From positions 310,001-374,000 of the forward strand of contig NZ_CP104272.1 of assembly GCF_025244865.1 (NCBI RefSeq): a DNA stretch of 64,000 nt, in the 5' to 3' direction. Source of the stretch: Arthrobacter sp. zg-Y1110. GTDB taxonomy: Bacteria > Actinomycetota > Actinomycetes > Actinomycetales > Micrococcaceae. A program made the position numbers and the translations under genes. The first letter of the stretch is position 1, and every line of letters starts with the position of its first letter. Shown here piece after piece: positions 20,125 through 29,960 of this stretch. The notes under the pieces were generated by a model. The model was not told where the DNA came from. It saw only the letters and a program-made list of their open reading frames with translations, and ran no database searches.

Positions 20125-21108
20125 GTGGTTTTAGATTCTGCCTCCGTCGGGATTGTTGTCAGGACGCGGAATCGGCCGCTGTTTCTGGCCCGGGCCCTGG
20201 AGAATATCTTCGGCCAGAACTTCAGTGATTTCACTGTGGTCGTGGTTAACGACGGCGGCGCCCCGGCCGACGTCGAGCAAGTAGTTTCCGCTGTCCCGGG
20301 TGAGTACCGGGAACGTATTACCGTGCTTCACCGGCCTGAGAGCCGAGGCATGGAAGCTGCCTCCAACGCGGGTATCCGGGCCTGCTCAAGTACCTACATT
20401 GCCATCCACGACGATGATGACCTGTGGCATCCCGATTTCCTCAAGCGGACCGTGGATTGCCTGGAAAGCACTGCTGCCGCAGGCGTGATGGTCCGGACAA
20501 ACATCCGCTATGAACAGATGGCCGGCGGAGATATCCGGGAAATCGACTCGGTTCCCTTCTGGCCCGACATGACGCAGGTTTCCCTTGGCGCCATGCTGCG
20601 GATCAACCAGGCCGTGCCCATTTCCTTTCTTTACCGGCGGTCCCTGCACGAGGAGCTCGGGTATTACGACGAGAGCCTCGAAGCGGTGGGCGACTGGGAA
20701 TTCCATCTCCGGGTACTGTCCCGGCACACCCTGGAATTCCTCGACGACGAACCGCTGGCGTTTTGGTGCCAGCGTCCCGATGCATCCGGCGACAGTGCAA
20801 ACAGCGTAAACAACAAGGCCGACGCGCATCGCCGTTTTGATGCCAAGGTCCGTGACGCCTATCTTCGCGATGATATTTCCCGGCACGGTATGGGAACCCT
20901 GCTGCACCTGACCAAGCTGCTGGCCCGGCAGGAAGAACTCCTGGAGGAAAACCGCCGGCGGATGGAGGAGATGGAACACAGATTGAATGAGTCCCTCCTC
21001 CGGCTGGAAGATACGGTGGTGCGGCGGACCAGTCTCAGCAGATCGGTCGACCGGATACATTCAGTGGCCGGGCGGATCCGTTCCCTGACCGGCAGGGCGG
21101 CGAAGTGA
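20125..21108 (+). CDS. Family 2 glycosyltransferase
   Basis: The 327-residue cytosolic GT-A fold enzyme has the GT2 N-terminal pattern VGIVVRTRNRPLFLARALENI, the nucleotide-binding region VVVNDGG and a DxD-type metal motif HDDDDLW (about 95-101). A possible catalytic Asp lies in GDWEFHLR. The C-terminal stretch (about 265-305, ARQEELLEENRRRMEEMEHRL) is a coiled coil, probably for oligomerisation or for binding the partner. It starts with GTG 20125, preceded by GGGAG. It overlaps the next gene by GTGA, so the two act as a unit. Donor and acceptor are unknown; a wall polysaccharide is likely given the partner. Confidence 0.9.
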   Translation: MVLDSASVGIVVRTRNRPLFLARALENIFGQNFSDFTVVVVNDGGAPADVEQVVSAVPGEYRERITVLHRPESRGMEAASNAGIRACSSTYIAIHDDDDLWHPDFLKRTVDCLESTAAAGVMVRTNIRYEQMAGGDIREIDSVPFWPDMTQVSLGAMLRINQAVPISFLYRRSLHEELGYYDESLEAVGDWEFHLRVLSRHTLEFLDDEPLAFWCQRPDASGDSANSVNNKADAHRRFDAKVRDAYLRDDISRHGMGTLLHLTKLLARQEELLEENRRRMEEMEHRLNESLLRLEDTVVRRTSLSRSVDRIHSVAGRIRSLTGRAAK

Positions 21109-22622
21109 CGCGCGTTGCGGTGCTGGCCGACGTCGGACAGCACGTGTACCACGTGGGAGACGAAGCCATGGGGCTCGCGGCTGCTGACGAGCTGACCAGG
21201 CGCGGGTTCGACGTCGTCCTGCTGTCCCGGGACCCCGACCAGACGCAGGACGGCTACGGGCATCCCGCCGTATCGACTCTGGAGTTCCCCTGGAGTCCTG
21301 CCGAACGTGAGGACTACCTGCGCCGCATCCAGGCGCATCTTGCCGGGGCGTCCTCCTTGCCGGAGTCGGATCCGGCCCTGGCGCTGAGGGAACAGCTGGC
21401 GTCAGTGGATGCGGTGCTGATTGCCGGCGGAGGGAACCTGAACTCGCGCTTCGGATGGCTCCTGTACGAGCGTGCCGCGGTGGCAGCGATTGCCCGTAGC
21501 CTCGGCAAACCCGTAGTGGTGTCCGGCCAGACACTCGGGCCGGTGCTGACAGCCCGGGATGCCCAGGTCCTGGCCGAAATGCTTCAGGGCGCCCAACTGG
21601 TTGGCGTCCGCGAATCCACATCTGCCGGGATCGCCCGGGAACTGGGTGTGGACGCAGTGCAGGGGTTGGATGATGCCTCGTTCCTCGCTGACCCGGCGCT
21701 GCCCGACGGCGGCGCCGCCGTCCAGCAGGACGCCGCTCGGCCCGTGCCGCGCTATGAAGCTCCGGCGGGGGACTATGTGGCAGTTACGTTTGCCCCCGGA
21801 GGGGATGAAGACTTCCGGAGCGGGCTGGCGGCAGCACTGGATCAGCTGCATGCCAAGACGCAGCTGCCCGCCGTGTTCATCCCGCACATGGGTGTCCCCG
21901 GAAACATCGACGCCGACGCCGGCATGCACGCGGAGATCGCGGCCCTGATGGACACGCCTGCAGTCCTGGTGCCGGTCGTGGAGGCCCGTGAGGCTGCCCG
22001 GCTGACACGCGGGGCGTCCCTCGTGGTGACCACCCGCTACCACCCGGCGGTGTTTGCGCTTTCTGCCGGTGTTGCCGCCGTGGCGTTGTCCGTGGAGGCC
22101 TACTCCGATGCCCGCCTGAGGGGCGCCATGGAGAACTGGGGGATGGACGATTTTGTGCTGTCGCGTCCCGCTCTGCAGGAGGACCTGTTGGATGAGGCGC
22201 TGCTGGAAGCATGGGAACGGCGTGCCGAAACAGCGAGCCACCTGAAGGCAGTGCTGGAATTCCGTACCCGCGATGCCGGCATCTGGTGGGACCGGGTGGC
22301 TGCCGTCCTGCAGGCCGATACTTCCGCGGCGGCCGTTTCTGCGGCGCCAGGGGCAACCGGCCTGTCGCCGAGTGCCCGGCTGGAGGGCCGCGGGGAGTGG
22401 GCGGCCGCGGAGACTGAGCTGCGCCGGCGGTTCTACCCGCAGTCCCTCCTGGCAGCACGCCTGGCGGCAGAGGACGAACGGGTGCAGTCCTTCACTGCTC
22501 CTATCTACCGTGCCCTGGAGGAGGAGCGGACAGCGCACCAGCGGCTGGCCGGCAGCAGGACCGTGCAGACCGCTTTGGGGTTGCACAGTTCCTTGTCGAA
22601 GTTCCGCCGACACCGCGCCTAA
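21105..22622 (+). CDS. Polysaccharide pyruvyl transferase family protein (CsaB-related)
   Basis: The 505-residue protein has a polysaccharide pyruvyl transferase domain: N-terminal LADVGQHVYHVGDEAMGLAAADEL, then the middle VLIAGGGNLNSRFG and VVSGQTLGPVL, and a C-terminal half with the TTRYHPAVFALSAGVAAVALSVEAY motif. The family transfers pyruvate from PEP to make ketal-pyruvylated sugars; CsaB members pyruvylate the wall polymer that SLH domains bind. The last 80 residues (about 425-505) are an extra helical extension. GTG 21105 overlaps the GT2 stop. It lies next to an SLH-bearing protease, which suggests it makes the anchor. Confidence 0.88.
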   Translation: MTRVAVLADVGQHVYHVGDEAMGLAAADELTRRGFDVVLLSRDPDQTQDGYGHPAVSTLEFPWSPAEREDYLRRIQAHLAGASSLPESDPALALREQLASVDAVLIAGGGNLNSRFGWLLYERAAVAAIARSLGKPVVVSGQTLGPVLTARDAQVLAEMLQGAQLVGVRESTSAGIARELGVDAVQGLDDASFLADPALPDGGAAVQQDAARPVPRYEAPAGDYVAVTFAPGGDEDFRSGLAAALDQLHAKTQLPAVFIPHMGVPGNIDADAGMHAEIAALMDTPAVLVPVVEAREAARLTRGASLVVTTRYHPAVFALSAGVAAVALSVEAYSDARLRGAMENWGMDDFVLSRPALQEDLLDEALLEAWERRAETASHLKAVLEFRTRDAGIWWDRVAAVLQADTSAAAVSAAPGATGLSPSARLEGRGEWAAAETELRRRFYPQSLLAARLAAEDERVQSFTAPIYRALEEERTAHQRLAGSRTVQTALGLHSSLSKFRRHRA

Positions 22623-22642
22623 GCCGCAGCCGGTTGCATAGA

Positions 22643-22702
22643 AAGCGCCGCGCACCTCCGGCTGCCGTCGTGAACGACGGAGGCGGAAGGTGCGCGGCGC
22701 TT
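22643..22702. terminator. Double hairpin terminator
   Basis: An outer 15-bp perfect stem pairs 22643-22657 with 22688-22702 (AAGCGCCGCGCACCT / AGGTGCGCGGCGCTT) and encloses a second stem CCGTCG-TGAA-CGACGG. It sits between the convergent pyruvyltransferase and kinase genes. There is only a short T tail. Confidence 0.8.
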
Positions 22703-22712
22703 AGGCCGGAAC

Positions 22713-23558
22713 CTAGAGGGCCGGGCCCTGGCCGGCGTTGCCCTGCCACAGCGCATCAAACGGTGCGTTGGAGGAAACGCGGTTGCGGATACCTTCCGTG
22801 ACGAAGGCCTTCGCCGTCTTGGCCGCTTCCAGAGGCGTGGCCCCCTTGCCCAGTTCAGCAGTGATGGCCGCAGCGAGGGTGCAACCGGCACCGCTGACAG
22901 CTACCTCGCCTACCTTGGGTGCCCGCAGGACCTCCATGGTTTCGCCGTCGTAGAAGACGTCGACGGCGTCGTCGCCTTCCAGTCGGACACCGCCCTTGGC
23001 CAGCACTACGGCTCCGCTGGCTTCATGGATGCGGCGGGCTGCTTCCTGCAGGTCTTCCACGGTCTCAATGGAGTCCATGCCGGACAGGGACATCGACTCG
23101 AAGTGGTTGGGGGTCACGAAGGTTGCCAGGGGGAGGATCTGGGCCTTGAGCGCCTTGTCGGTATCCAGTGCCGCGCCGGGCTCCTGGCCCTTGCAGATGA
23201 GCACCGGGTCCAGCACGAGGTTCTTCCAGTCCTGGGCCTGCAGCGCCTTGGCAACGACGTCGATGGTTGCCGGGGTGCCGAGCATGCCGATCTTAACCGT
23301 GTCGAGGTCGTAGGCGGTCGTGATGGCTTCGAGCTGGTCGGTGATGACCTGCGGGTCCACCGGGACAAACCGGTGGTTCCACGAATTGTTGGGATCGAAG
23401 GACACAATGCAGGTCAGGGCGGTGATGCCGTAGACGCCGAGTTCCTGGAAGGTCTTCAGGTCGGCCTGGGCGCCGGCGCCGCCGGTGGCTTCGGAACCTG
23501 CGATGGTGAGCGTGACGGCCGGAGCTGAGGCCGCAGAAGTGGGTGTGTTTGCAGACAT
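22713..23558 (-). CDS. pdxK: ThiD-fold pyridoxal/HMP kinase, dual-cysteine (CC-PLK) type
   Basis: Ribokinase-family enzyme of about 281 residues opening TIAGSEATGGAGAQADLKTF, the HMP/pyridoxine kinase signature. Two features favour the Gram-positive dual-cysteine pyridoxal kinase class over true ThiD: a lid cysteine in ICKGQEPG (Cys122) and a GAGC anion-hole cysteine (Cys226) instead of GTGC. Such enzymes phosphorylate pyridoxal to PLP in vitamin B6 salvage; an HMP-P kinase activity cannot be excluded. Automatic annotation would probably read thiD. The Met at 23558 is preferred over the one at 23573. No thiamine gene or TPP riboswitch is nearby, which supports B6 salvage. Confidence 0.85.
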   Translation of the reverse strand: MSANTPTSAASAPAVTLTIAGSEATGGAGAQADLKTFQELGVYGITALTCIVSFDPNNSWNHRFVPVDPQVITDQLEAITTAYDLDTVKIGMLGTPATIDVVAKALQAQDWKNLVLDPVLICKGQEPGAALDTDKALKAQILPLATFVTPNHFESMSLSGMDSIETVEDLQEAARRIHEASGAVVLAKGGVRLEGDDAVDVFYDGETMEVLRAPKVGEVAVSGAGCTLAAAITAELGKGATPLEAAKTAKAFVTEGIRNRVSSNAPFDALWQGNAGQGPAL

Positions 23559-23687
23559 GGGTCCATCTTCCACCCAAAACGGCGGAACCGGCCACCCTTG
23601 TAAGACGCGCTGTTACGGCGCGCCGCCGTCGTGCCCCGCCGCCGTCGTGTCCCGGCGCGTTACCGTGCCGGCTCCCGCCGCTGCGGG

Positions 23688-24341
23688 CTAACCGTCCCGG
23701 CGGACGCCTCGGAGCAGGCGGACTACGTCCTCGAGGATGTTCCGGACCACCGGGAGCCGGGACAGGATCACGAGTTTGGCCACCAGCGGGGCCAGATTCG
23801 CGGCCAGCCGGTGGGACCTGCGCTGACCGGGGGAGCGGTCATACACCCAGAAGAAGGTGATCCCCATATGCATCAGCCAGAGCAGTTCGGGCAGGTCGCC
23901 GCGGATAGCCACGGGCGGCTGCGGCCGGGCGGTCGACACCGCCTGACGGAACATTGCGATGGATTTCCCCCGCCCGACGGCGTCGTCCTCCCTGCGGTTC
24001 GGCGACATGGCGTCGCGCAGGAAATGCGTGCCGAAGGCGTGGTACGGCTCCATGGTTGTCAGGCCGGTGGACAGAATAACCGCCAGGTTTTCCCCCAGAT
24101 TGTGGCCCTCGCGGATCTGCGGCAGCGCAATTGAACGGTGTTCGTCCTGGAGGGACCGGTAAAGCTCGTGGAGGAGGTCATCCTTGGAACGGAAATAGTA
24201 GTAGGCGTTGCCTACCGAAACGTTTGCCTCCTGCGCGACGGCGCGCATGGTGGTCTTTTCGTAGCCCTGTGCGGCGAAGAGGCGCAGCGCGGTGTCGATG
24301 AGGAGCCGGCGCGTCTGTTCGCTCTTGGCGGTGACGGCCAA
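23688..24341 (-). CDS. TetR family transcriptional regulator
   Basis: The 217-residue protein has an N-terminal TetR HTH (about 8-55, TRRLLIDTALRLFAAQGYEKTTMRAVAQEANVSVGNAYYYFRSKDDLL) and a helical ligand domain of unknown specificity. A perfect-armed operator-like palindrome lies 44-61 bases upstream of its start (24385-24402), so it is probably autoregulated. The divergent neighbour is a queuosine-precursor transporter whose start is about 130 bases from the palindrome; control of that gene is possible but not shown. Confidence 0.9.
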   Translation of the reverse strand: MAVTAKSEQTRRLLIDTALRLFAAQGYEKTTMRAVAQEANVSVGNAYYYFRSKDDLLHELYRSLQDEHRSIALPQIREGHNLGENLAVILSTGLTTMEPYHAFGTHFLRDAMSPNRREDDAVGRGKSIAMFRQAVSTARPQPPVAIRGDLPELLWLMHMGITFFWVYDRSPGQRRSHRLAANLAPLVAKLVILSRLPVVRNILEDVVRLLRGVRRDG

Positions 24342-24384
24342 TGATGCTCCCTTTGCAGTATTTTCAGCGTTTAGTAGACCATTC

Positions 24385-24402
24385 TTTTGAACGTGTTCAA
24401 AA
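24385..24402. promoter_or_regulatory. TetR operator TTTTGAAC-GT-GTTCAAAA
   Basis: An 18-base sequence with perfect 8-bp arms, in the divergent promoter directly upstream of tetR. It matches the TTGAAC-N2-GTTCAA type bound by many TetR proteins. It is AT-rich against a GC-rich background, as expected for a promoter-operator. Confidence 0.75.
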
Positions 24403-24532
24403 TTGGGTGCGCGGCAGGAGCGGACCGGGCATGGCAGAATGGAGGCGGTCCAATAGGGCCGCCCGGGGCAGCGGGCACAGTGCTAATACAGCCGGCGAAA
24501 GCCAGGCGAACCACTACCGGAACGGAATTGCC

Positions 24533-25267
24533 ATGGATGCACAGCCACGGGCAGCTGTGAAAACTTCTGCAACTTACGCCTCCCGCGGGAGCTCGCAGTA
24601 CGACCTGATCCTCACCCTGATGTGCGTGGTCATCGTCATTTCGAATATCGGCGCCACCAAGGGAGTGCAGTTTTCCCTTCCCGGCGGCTGGGAAATCGTC
24701 ACCGACGGCGGTTTCTTCCTCTTTCCACTCGCGTACATCCTCGGCGATGTGGTCAGCGAGGTTTACGGTTTCAAAGCCGCCCGCCGGGCCATCTTTACCG
24801 GCTTTGCGATGGCACTCCTCGCCGTCGCCAGCTTCGCCGTGATCATTGCCCTGCCCGGGTTCACTGATGCCTACGGGCTGGAGAAGCAGGCTGCACTGGA
24901 AGTGGCGCTCGGGCCGGTCTGGCAGATTGTCCTTGCGAGCCTGCTGGGGTTCCTGGCCGGCCAGCTGCTGAACTCAATGGTGCTGGTGCGGATGAAGGAG
25001 CGGTTCCGCGAGAAGGCACTGGCCGGACGGTTGATGCTATCCACCGGTGTGGGGGAGTTTGCGGACACCCTGATTTTCTGTGCCATTGCGGCACCAGTCA
25101 TCGGGATTACCGACGCCGGCGGGTTCTTCAATTACGTCCTGTTCGGCTTCCTCTACAAAACGCTCATCGAGTACCTTTTTGTGCCGGTCACCGCCCTGGT
25201 CATCCGGGTCATCAAGAAGCGCGAACCCAGCTATGTACCGACTGAGTTGGAGCCCGTGGCGGCGTAG
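24533..25267 (+). CDS. yhhQ: Queuosine precursor transporter (VUT/YhhQ family)
   Basis: Integral membrane protein of about 244 residues with six or seven helices. It contains family patterns DLILTLMCVVIVISNIGATKG, FPLAYILGDVVSEVYGFK and GEFADTLIFCAIA. The family imports queuosine precursors such as preQ0 or preQ1. The frame runs back to 24341, but the ATG at 24533 has a GGAACGGA sequence upstream and fits family length. A tgt gene lies 0.6 kb downstream on the other strand and none of the de novo queuosine genes is in the window, consistent with salvage. Confidence 0.88.
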   Translation: MDAQPRAAVKTSATYASRGSSQYDLILTLMCVVIVISNIGATKGVQFSLPGGWEIVTDGGFFLFPLAYILGDVVSEVYGFKAARRAIFTGFAMALLAVASFAVIIALPGFTDAYGLEKQAALEVALGPVWQIVLASLLGFLAGQLLNSMVLVRMKERFREKALAGRLMLSTGVGEFADTLIFCAIAAPVIGITDAGGFFNYVLFGFLYKTLIEYLFVPVTALVIRVIKKREPSYVPTELEPVAA

Positions 25268-25363
25268 GGCCCGGGGCCGGAGCTGACACGGGCCGGTTAG
25301 TACGCGCTTGGGTCAGGCGCCTGCCGCTGCCTGCGCCGCTGGGCAGGCTATTCGCCGGGGTTT

Positions 25364-25446
25364 CTGCTGCCGGTTTGTACATCCGCTGCCATCTCGGGAT
25401 TCTGCTGCCGCGCAGAACGGCAGCAAAAGCCACAAACTGGCAGCAG
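25364..25446. repeat. Palindromic intergenic element with CGGTTTGT/ACAAACYG ends
   Basis: Within the gap 25268-25592, CTGCTGCCGGTTTGT (25364-25378) is mirrored by ACAAACTGGCAGCAG (25432-25446) with one G:U pair, enclosing an 8-bp perfect hairpin (25403-25410 with 25418-25425). A further small palindrome AAACCG-GG-CGGTTT follows (25453-25466). The same CGGTTTGT/ACAAACYG motif recurs in the tandem repeats at 34943-35373. No gene is seen in the gap. Confidence 0.6.
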
Positions 25447-25592
25447 TTTCTCAAACCGGGCGGTTTTGCGGGAGTGTCGGGGATTTTGAGGTGCGGTGAT
25501 GCTCGTCAGGTCACCGGGCGCAATCCCTGCCCAGGTGTGCAAAGGTGGGGGAACGCCAGCGTTTCACTTCCCCAGTACGGCAGGAGACAAAC

Positions 25593-25796
25593 ATGAGCAA
25601 TCCAGTCCCGAACCCCGGTGCCAAGGCAGTAGATGAAAATCTTGCCGGCACCGCGGAGGAATTCAACGATGAAGTCACCCAGGCGATGATCGACGACGCC
25701 CAGGAGAAGGATTCGAGCCCCGGAGACGAAGAACGGGATGCCCAGCCCGCCTTGGAAGAGGATGAATCGACCCAGGCCAAGCCGGACAATTCCTAA
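25593..25796 (+). CDS. Small acidic hypothetical protein (67 aa)
   Basis: ATG 25593 is preceded by CAGGAGA at 5-6 bases. The product is very rich in Asp, Glu, Ala and Pro, lacks hydrophobic stretches and is probably disordered. Similar short acidic proteins are common in Micrococcaceae, but I cannot assign a function. It is a single gene between the yhhQ and tgt genes. Confidence 0.72.
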   Translation: MSNPVPNPGAKAVDENLAGTAEEFNDEVTQAMIDDAQEKDSSPGDEERDAQPALEEDESTQAKPDNS

Positions 25797-25866
25797 CAGC
25801 CCGGCTCTGCAGAATCCCTGGAGCTCGGCACGTCGCACGCAAGGATTGCTGCGGTAGGTAGAACAA

Positions 25867-27207
<1,341 letters not shown>

Positions 27208-27335
27208 TTATGTCTGCCGGCGCTTTGGCGGGGATAGGTTGGATTGGCGGAATTCCACCGGCCATGCAACCGGCCGCCGGAATATCCCCCGCACCCCTCC
27301 GATGCCTACGGCACGAAAGGCAGAGGCCACCCGCG

Positions 27336-28370
27336 TTGACGCACCTGCAGGAAATGTTTCGGATCGCTCCGGCACACAACGACCACCACGCGGCCGTCCG
27401 CTGCGCCATTGGAGTGGGAGTGCCGCTTGTCCTGCTGCTTTTCCTGGGGCGGATTGACCTGGCCATTTTCGCCACGTTCGGTGCCTTCACCGGGATCTAC
27501 GGCCGGAATGAACCGCACCGCCAGCGACTGGGCCATCAGGGCCGCGCCGGGACACTTATGCTGGCCGTCATCCTGGCGGCAGCGCTGTGTGCCCGCCTGG
27601 ACCTGGATGACTGGGGAATCGTCATCGGCACCACGGCAGTAGCCGGGCTCGGCACCATTGCCACGGGCTTTTGGCGGCTACGCCCAGTCGGCTCGCTGTT
27701 CCATATCTTCGCCTTCGCCGCCATATCCTCCGTCCCGAACCATCCTCCGCTCTGGCAGGGGATGCTCACCGCGGTCCTCACGGTGGCCTTCTCCATCCTG
27801 CTGGGCCTGTCCGGGATGCTCGTGCAGAAGTACCGCACGGAATGGAAACGACCGGAACGCCTGCCCTTTCCGCCGGCCCGGCGCCGCCTCATCTACATTG
27901 ACGGGCTGCAGTATGCGGTGGCCGCAGTGGTGGCAGGATCCATCGCGACCCTGCTGGGAATCGGCCACAACTACTGGGCGATGGTCGCGGCGACCGTTCC
28001 ACTGATCGGCGCGACAGTACGCCACCGGGTCCACCGCGGCCTGCAGCGCATCCTGGGCACGTTCGGCGGCCTGTTGCTGACGGCGCTGATCCTGCTTCCG
28101 GGACTGGAGCCCTGGCAGATGGTCCTGGTCATTGCCGTTTGCCAGTTCGGGGCCGAGATGTTCATAGCGCGGCAATACGCGCTGGCGCAGGTGGTGGTCA
28201 CGCCGCTGGCGCTGGTCAGCACGGAGCTGGCCCACCAGAGCAACCCGATGGAGCTGCTTCGGGACCGCGGCATTGAAACGCTGATCGGCGCCGTCGTCGG
28301 CATGGCCGTGGTGCTGGCCGTCCATGTCCGGCAAAAGCAGCTGCAGCAAAAGCAGCGGAAGTCCGCTTAG
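27336..28370 (+). CDS. FUSC-family membrane protein (aromatic-acid-exporter-like)
   Basis: Protein of about 344 residues with two membrane blocks of about five helices each (about 20-175 and 195-330) separated by a short basic loop (EWKRPERLPFPPARRR), the FUSC-type duplicated layout. Members are proposed efflux components for aromatic carboxylates; no partner genes are adjacent. The start is uncertain: TTG 27336 has AGAGG upstream, while ATG 27354 and an upstream ATG at 27210 are alternatives. Its TAG stop overlaps the stop of the convergent gene. Confidence 0.82.
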   Translation: MTHLQEMFRIAPAHNDHHAAVRCAIGVGVPLVLLLFLGRIDLAIFATFGAFTGIYGRNEPHRQRLGHQGRAGTLMLAVILAAALCARLDLDDWGIVIGTTAVAGLGTIATGFWRLRPVGSLFHIFAFAAISSVPNHPPLWQGMLTAVLTVAFSILLGLSGMLVQKYRTEWKRPERLPFPPARRRLIYIDGLQYAVAAVVAGSIATLLGIGHNYWAMVAATVPLIGATVRHRVHRGLQRILGTFGGLLLTALILLPGLEPWQMVLVIAVCQFGAEMFIARQYALAQVVVTPLALVSTELAHQSNPMELLRDRGIETLIGAVVGMAVVLAVHVRQKQLQQKQRKSA

Positions 28371-29233
28371 CCGCGTACGGCAATCAGCTCGGTGCGGATG
28401 CGCCGGTCCAGCTCCGCGTCGGACAGCGTCTGCGAACCGCCGTGGGAGCGCAGGTAGAGCAGGGCGTTCAGGCGCAGGATCCGCCATTCCCGTTCGCTGG
28501 CCTCCTTACCGGCCTCGGCAGCCCGGTGGATTTCGCGGTCGTACAGGTTGGGTTCGTTCAGCTGGCGCTGCAGCAGCTCGGCAGCGAGCTTGGCCTTCAT
28601 CGGGTCCGTCTCGGACGTGTCCGCAGCACGCACGGCATGGCTGTACGCTGCCGCGCTCTCGGCGTCGCCCGCCTCATGGGTGATGTGCGCCGCCAGGGCC
28701 AAAGCGCCCTGGATCCAGTTCCAACGGCCAAAGTTCCCGTCAAAGGGGAGCCCCGTGATGACGTTGCAGACCTTCAGGGCGTTTTCGGCATCACCGAGAT
28801 CGATATAGAGAATGTGGGCCAAATCTCGGACATCCTGCAGGTGGCTGCCGGATTTCACGTTCAAACCACGCTCCAGGCGCGCTGCAATCTCCTGGACGGC
28901 GGAGTTTTCCGGGTGGGCGGCCGCGGCGTCGGCAATGATTTCGGCCGCGTTGTCTTCCTCCGAAGGCACCTGCCGAACAGCGTCCGACGGCGCGCCTTCG
29001 GGAGCCGGAGCCTGTACCCGGACGGCGGATCCGTAGGCCAACCGGAGCGAAGTTCCGTCATCCAATTTAGCGAGCACCAGCGCGGGAACACCGAAATCAT
29101 CGGCCTCCACCCTGGTTCCGGCTACCGGAGCCAGGGGTTCTGCAGCACCCTCACCCGGGACAAGGATCTGTCCGGGGGCAAGCAGTTCCGCGTTGACCCG
29201 GAACGCGTACGTTTCCGGCAGGCTCTCAGACAT
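28367..29233 (-). CDS. Conserved hypothetical cytosolic protein, TPR-like C-terminal half
   Basis: The 288-residue soluble protein has a beta-rich N-terminal third (residues 1-80) and an acidic linker. Its alpha-helical C-terminal two thirds are Ala/Leu rich and repetitive (for example AHILYIDLGDAENALKVCNVI, ALALAAHITHEAGDAESAAAY), resembling tetratricopeptide-type scaffolds. I do not recognise a named family. ATG 29233 has GAAGGA at good spacing, and a TATACT-like -10 box lies about 45 bases upstream on the minus strand. It probably forms its own transcription unit. Confidence 0.8.
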   Translation of the reverse strand: MSESLPETYAFRVNAELLAPGQILVPGEGAAEPLAPVAGTRVEADDFGVPALVLAKLDDGTSLRLAYGSAVRVQAPAPEGAPSDAVRQVPSEEDNAAEIIADAAAAHPENSAVQEIAARLERGLNVKSGSHLQDVRDLAHILYIDLGDAENALKVCNVITGLPFDGNFGRWNWIQGALALAAHITHEAGDAESAAAYSHAVRAADTSETDPMKAKLAAELLQRQLNEPNLYDREIHRAAEAGKEASEREWRILRLNALLYLRSHGGSQTLSDAELDRRIRTELIAVRG

Positions 29234-29305
29234 GGCGATTCCTTCGTGGTTGGACCTCGGCTCCCCAGAACCTCCAGTATATAAAGCTTGTCAGCGGCGC
29301 CTTTT

Positions 29306-29845
29306 TCAGCGACCCCAGCCGGCCGAGGCCAGTGCCTGGCGCAGCAGGTCTCCGCGGCCGCCGGAAAATTCGGCGTAGATCGCGGGGCTGAGTGCTTCGT
29401 CCGGAGTCAGCCAGGACAGTTCCAATGCATCCTGGCGGGGATTGCACTCACCGGTCACGGGAATCAGATAGGCAAGCGCCACGGCGTGCTGGCGTTCATC
29501 CGTCAGTCCGCTCTGGGAGGGGGAGGGGAAGTACTCGGCGACGGCGAACGGCACCAGGGTTGGCGGCAGCTGCGGCAGCGCCATCGGCCCAAGATCCTTC
29601 TCCAGGTTGCGCAGCAGGGCGCCGCGGATGGTTTCGCGGTACAGCACCCGGCCCGAAACGAAGGAACGCACCATCTGTCCTTCCGGCGTCGCCTGCAGCA
29701 GCAGTCCAACCTCGGTGACATAGCCCAGCGGGTCACACCGCACGGGCACGGCCTCGACGTAAACCATGGGCAGGCGCTGCCGGGCCTCGTAGAGATCTTC
29801 CTCGGAGAGCCAGCCTGGATACGGGTCAGGAGTACGAACGTTCAT
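29306..29845 (-). CDS. NUDIX-fold family protein (DUF4916)
   Basis: The 179-residue protein opens MNVRTPDPYPGWLSEEDLYEARQRLPMVYVEAVPVR. It has a degenerate Nudix box (GRVLYRETIRGALLRNLEKDLG): the glycine and RE are kept, but the REUxEE core is altered. It matches the DUF4916 group found across actinobacteria. Catalysis is doubtful because the metal-binding glutamates are incomplete. The substrate is unknown. Single gene, co-oriented with the upstream hypothetical. Confidence 0.85.
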   Translation of the reverse strand: MNVRTPDPYPGWLSEEDLYEARQRLPMVYVEAVPVRCDPLGYVTEVGLLLQATPEGQMVRSFVSGRVLYRETIRGALLRNLEKDLGPMALPQLPPTLVPFAVAEYFPSPSQSGLTDERQHAVALAYLIPVTGECNPRQDALELSWLTPDEALSPAIYAEFSGGRGDLLRQALASAGWGR

Positions 29846-29960
29846 AGCAGTGTTCTACATCAAAGGTGCCGTGCCAGTCACACGGCACGCTACGCTTCGG
29901 CCATCGGCTGAACCGGCCCGGACCCTTTCAGCCCGCCAGATGCATCCCTAGACTTGGGCT

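Noticed and set aside
24403..24532. preQ1 riboswitch upstream of the queuosine transporter
   Set aside because: No recognisable preQ1 aptamer core was found in the leader.
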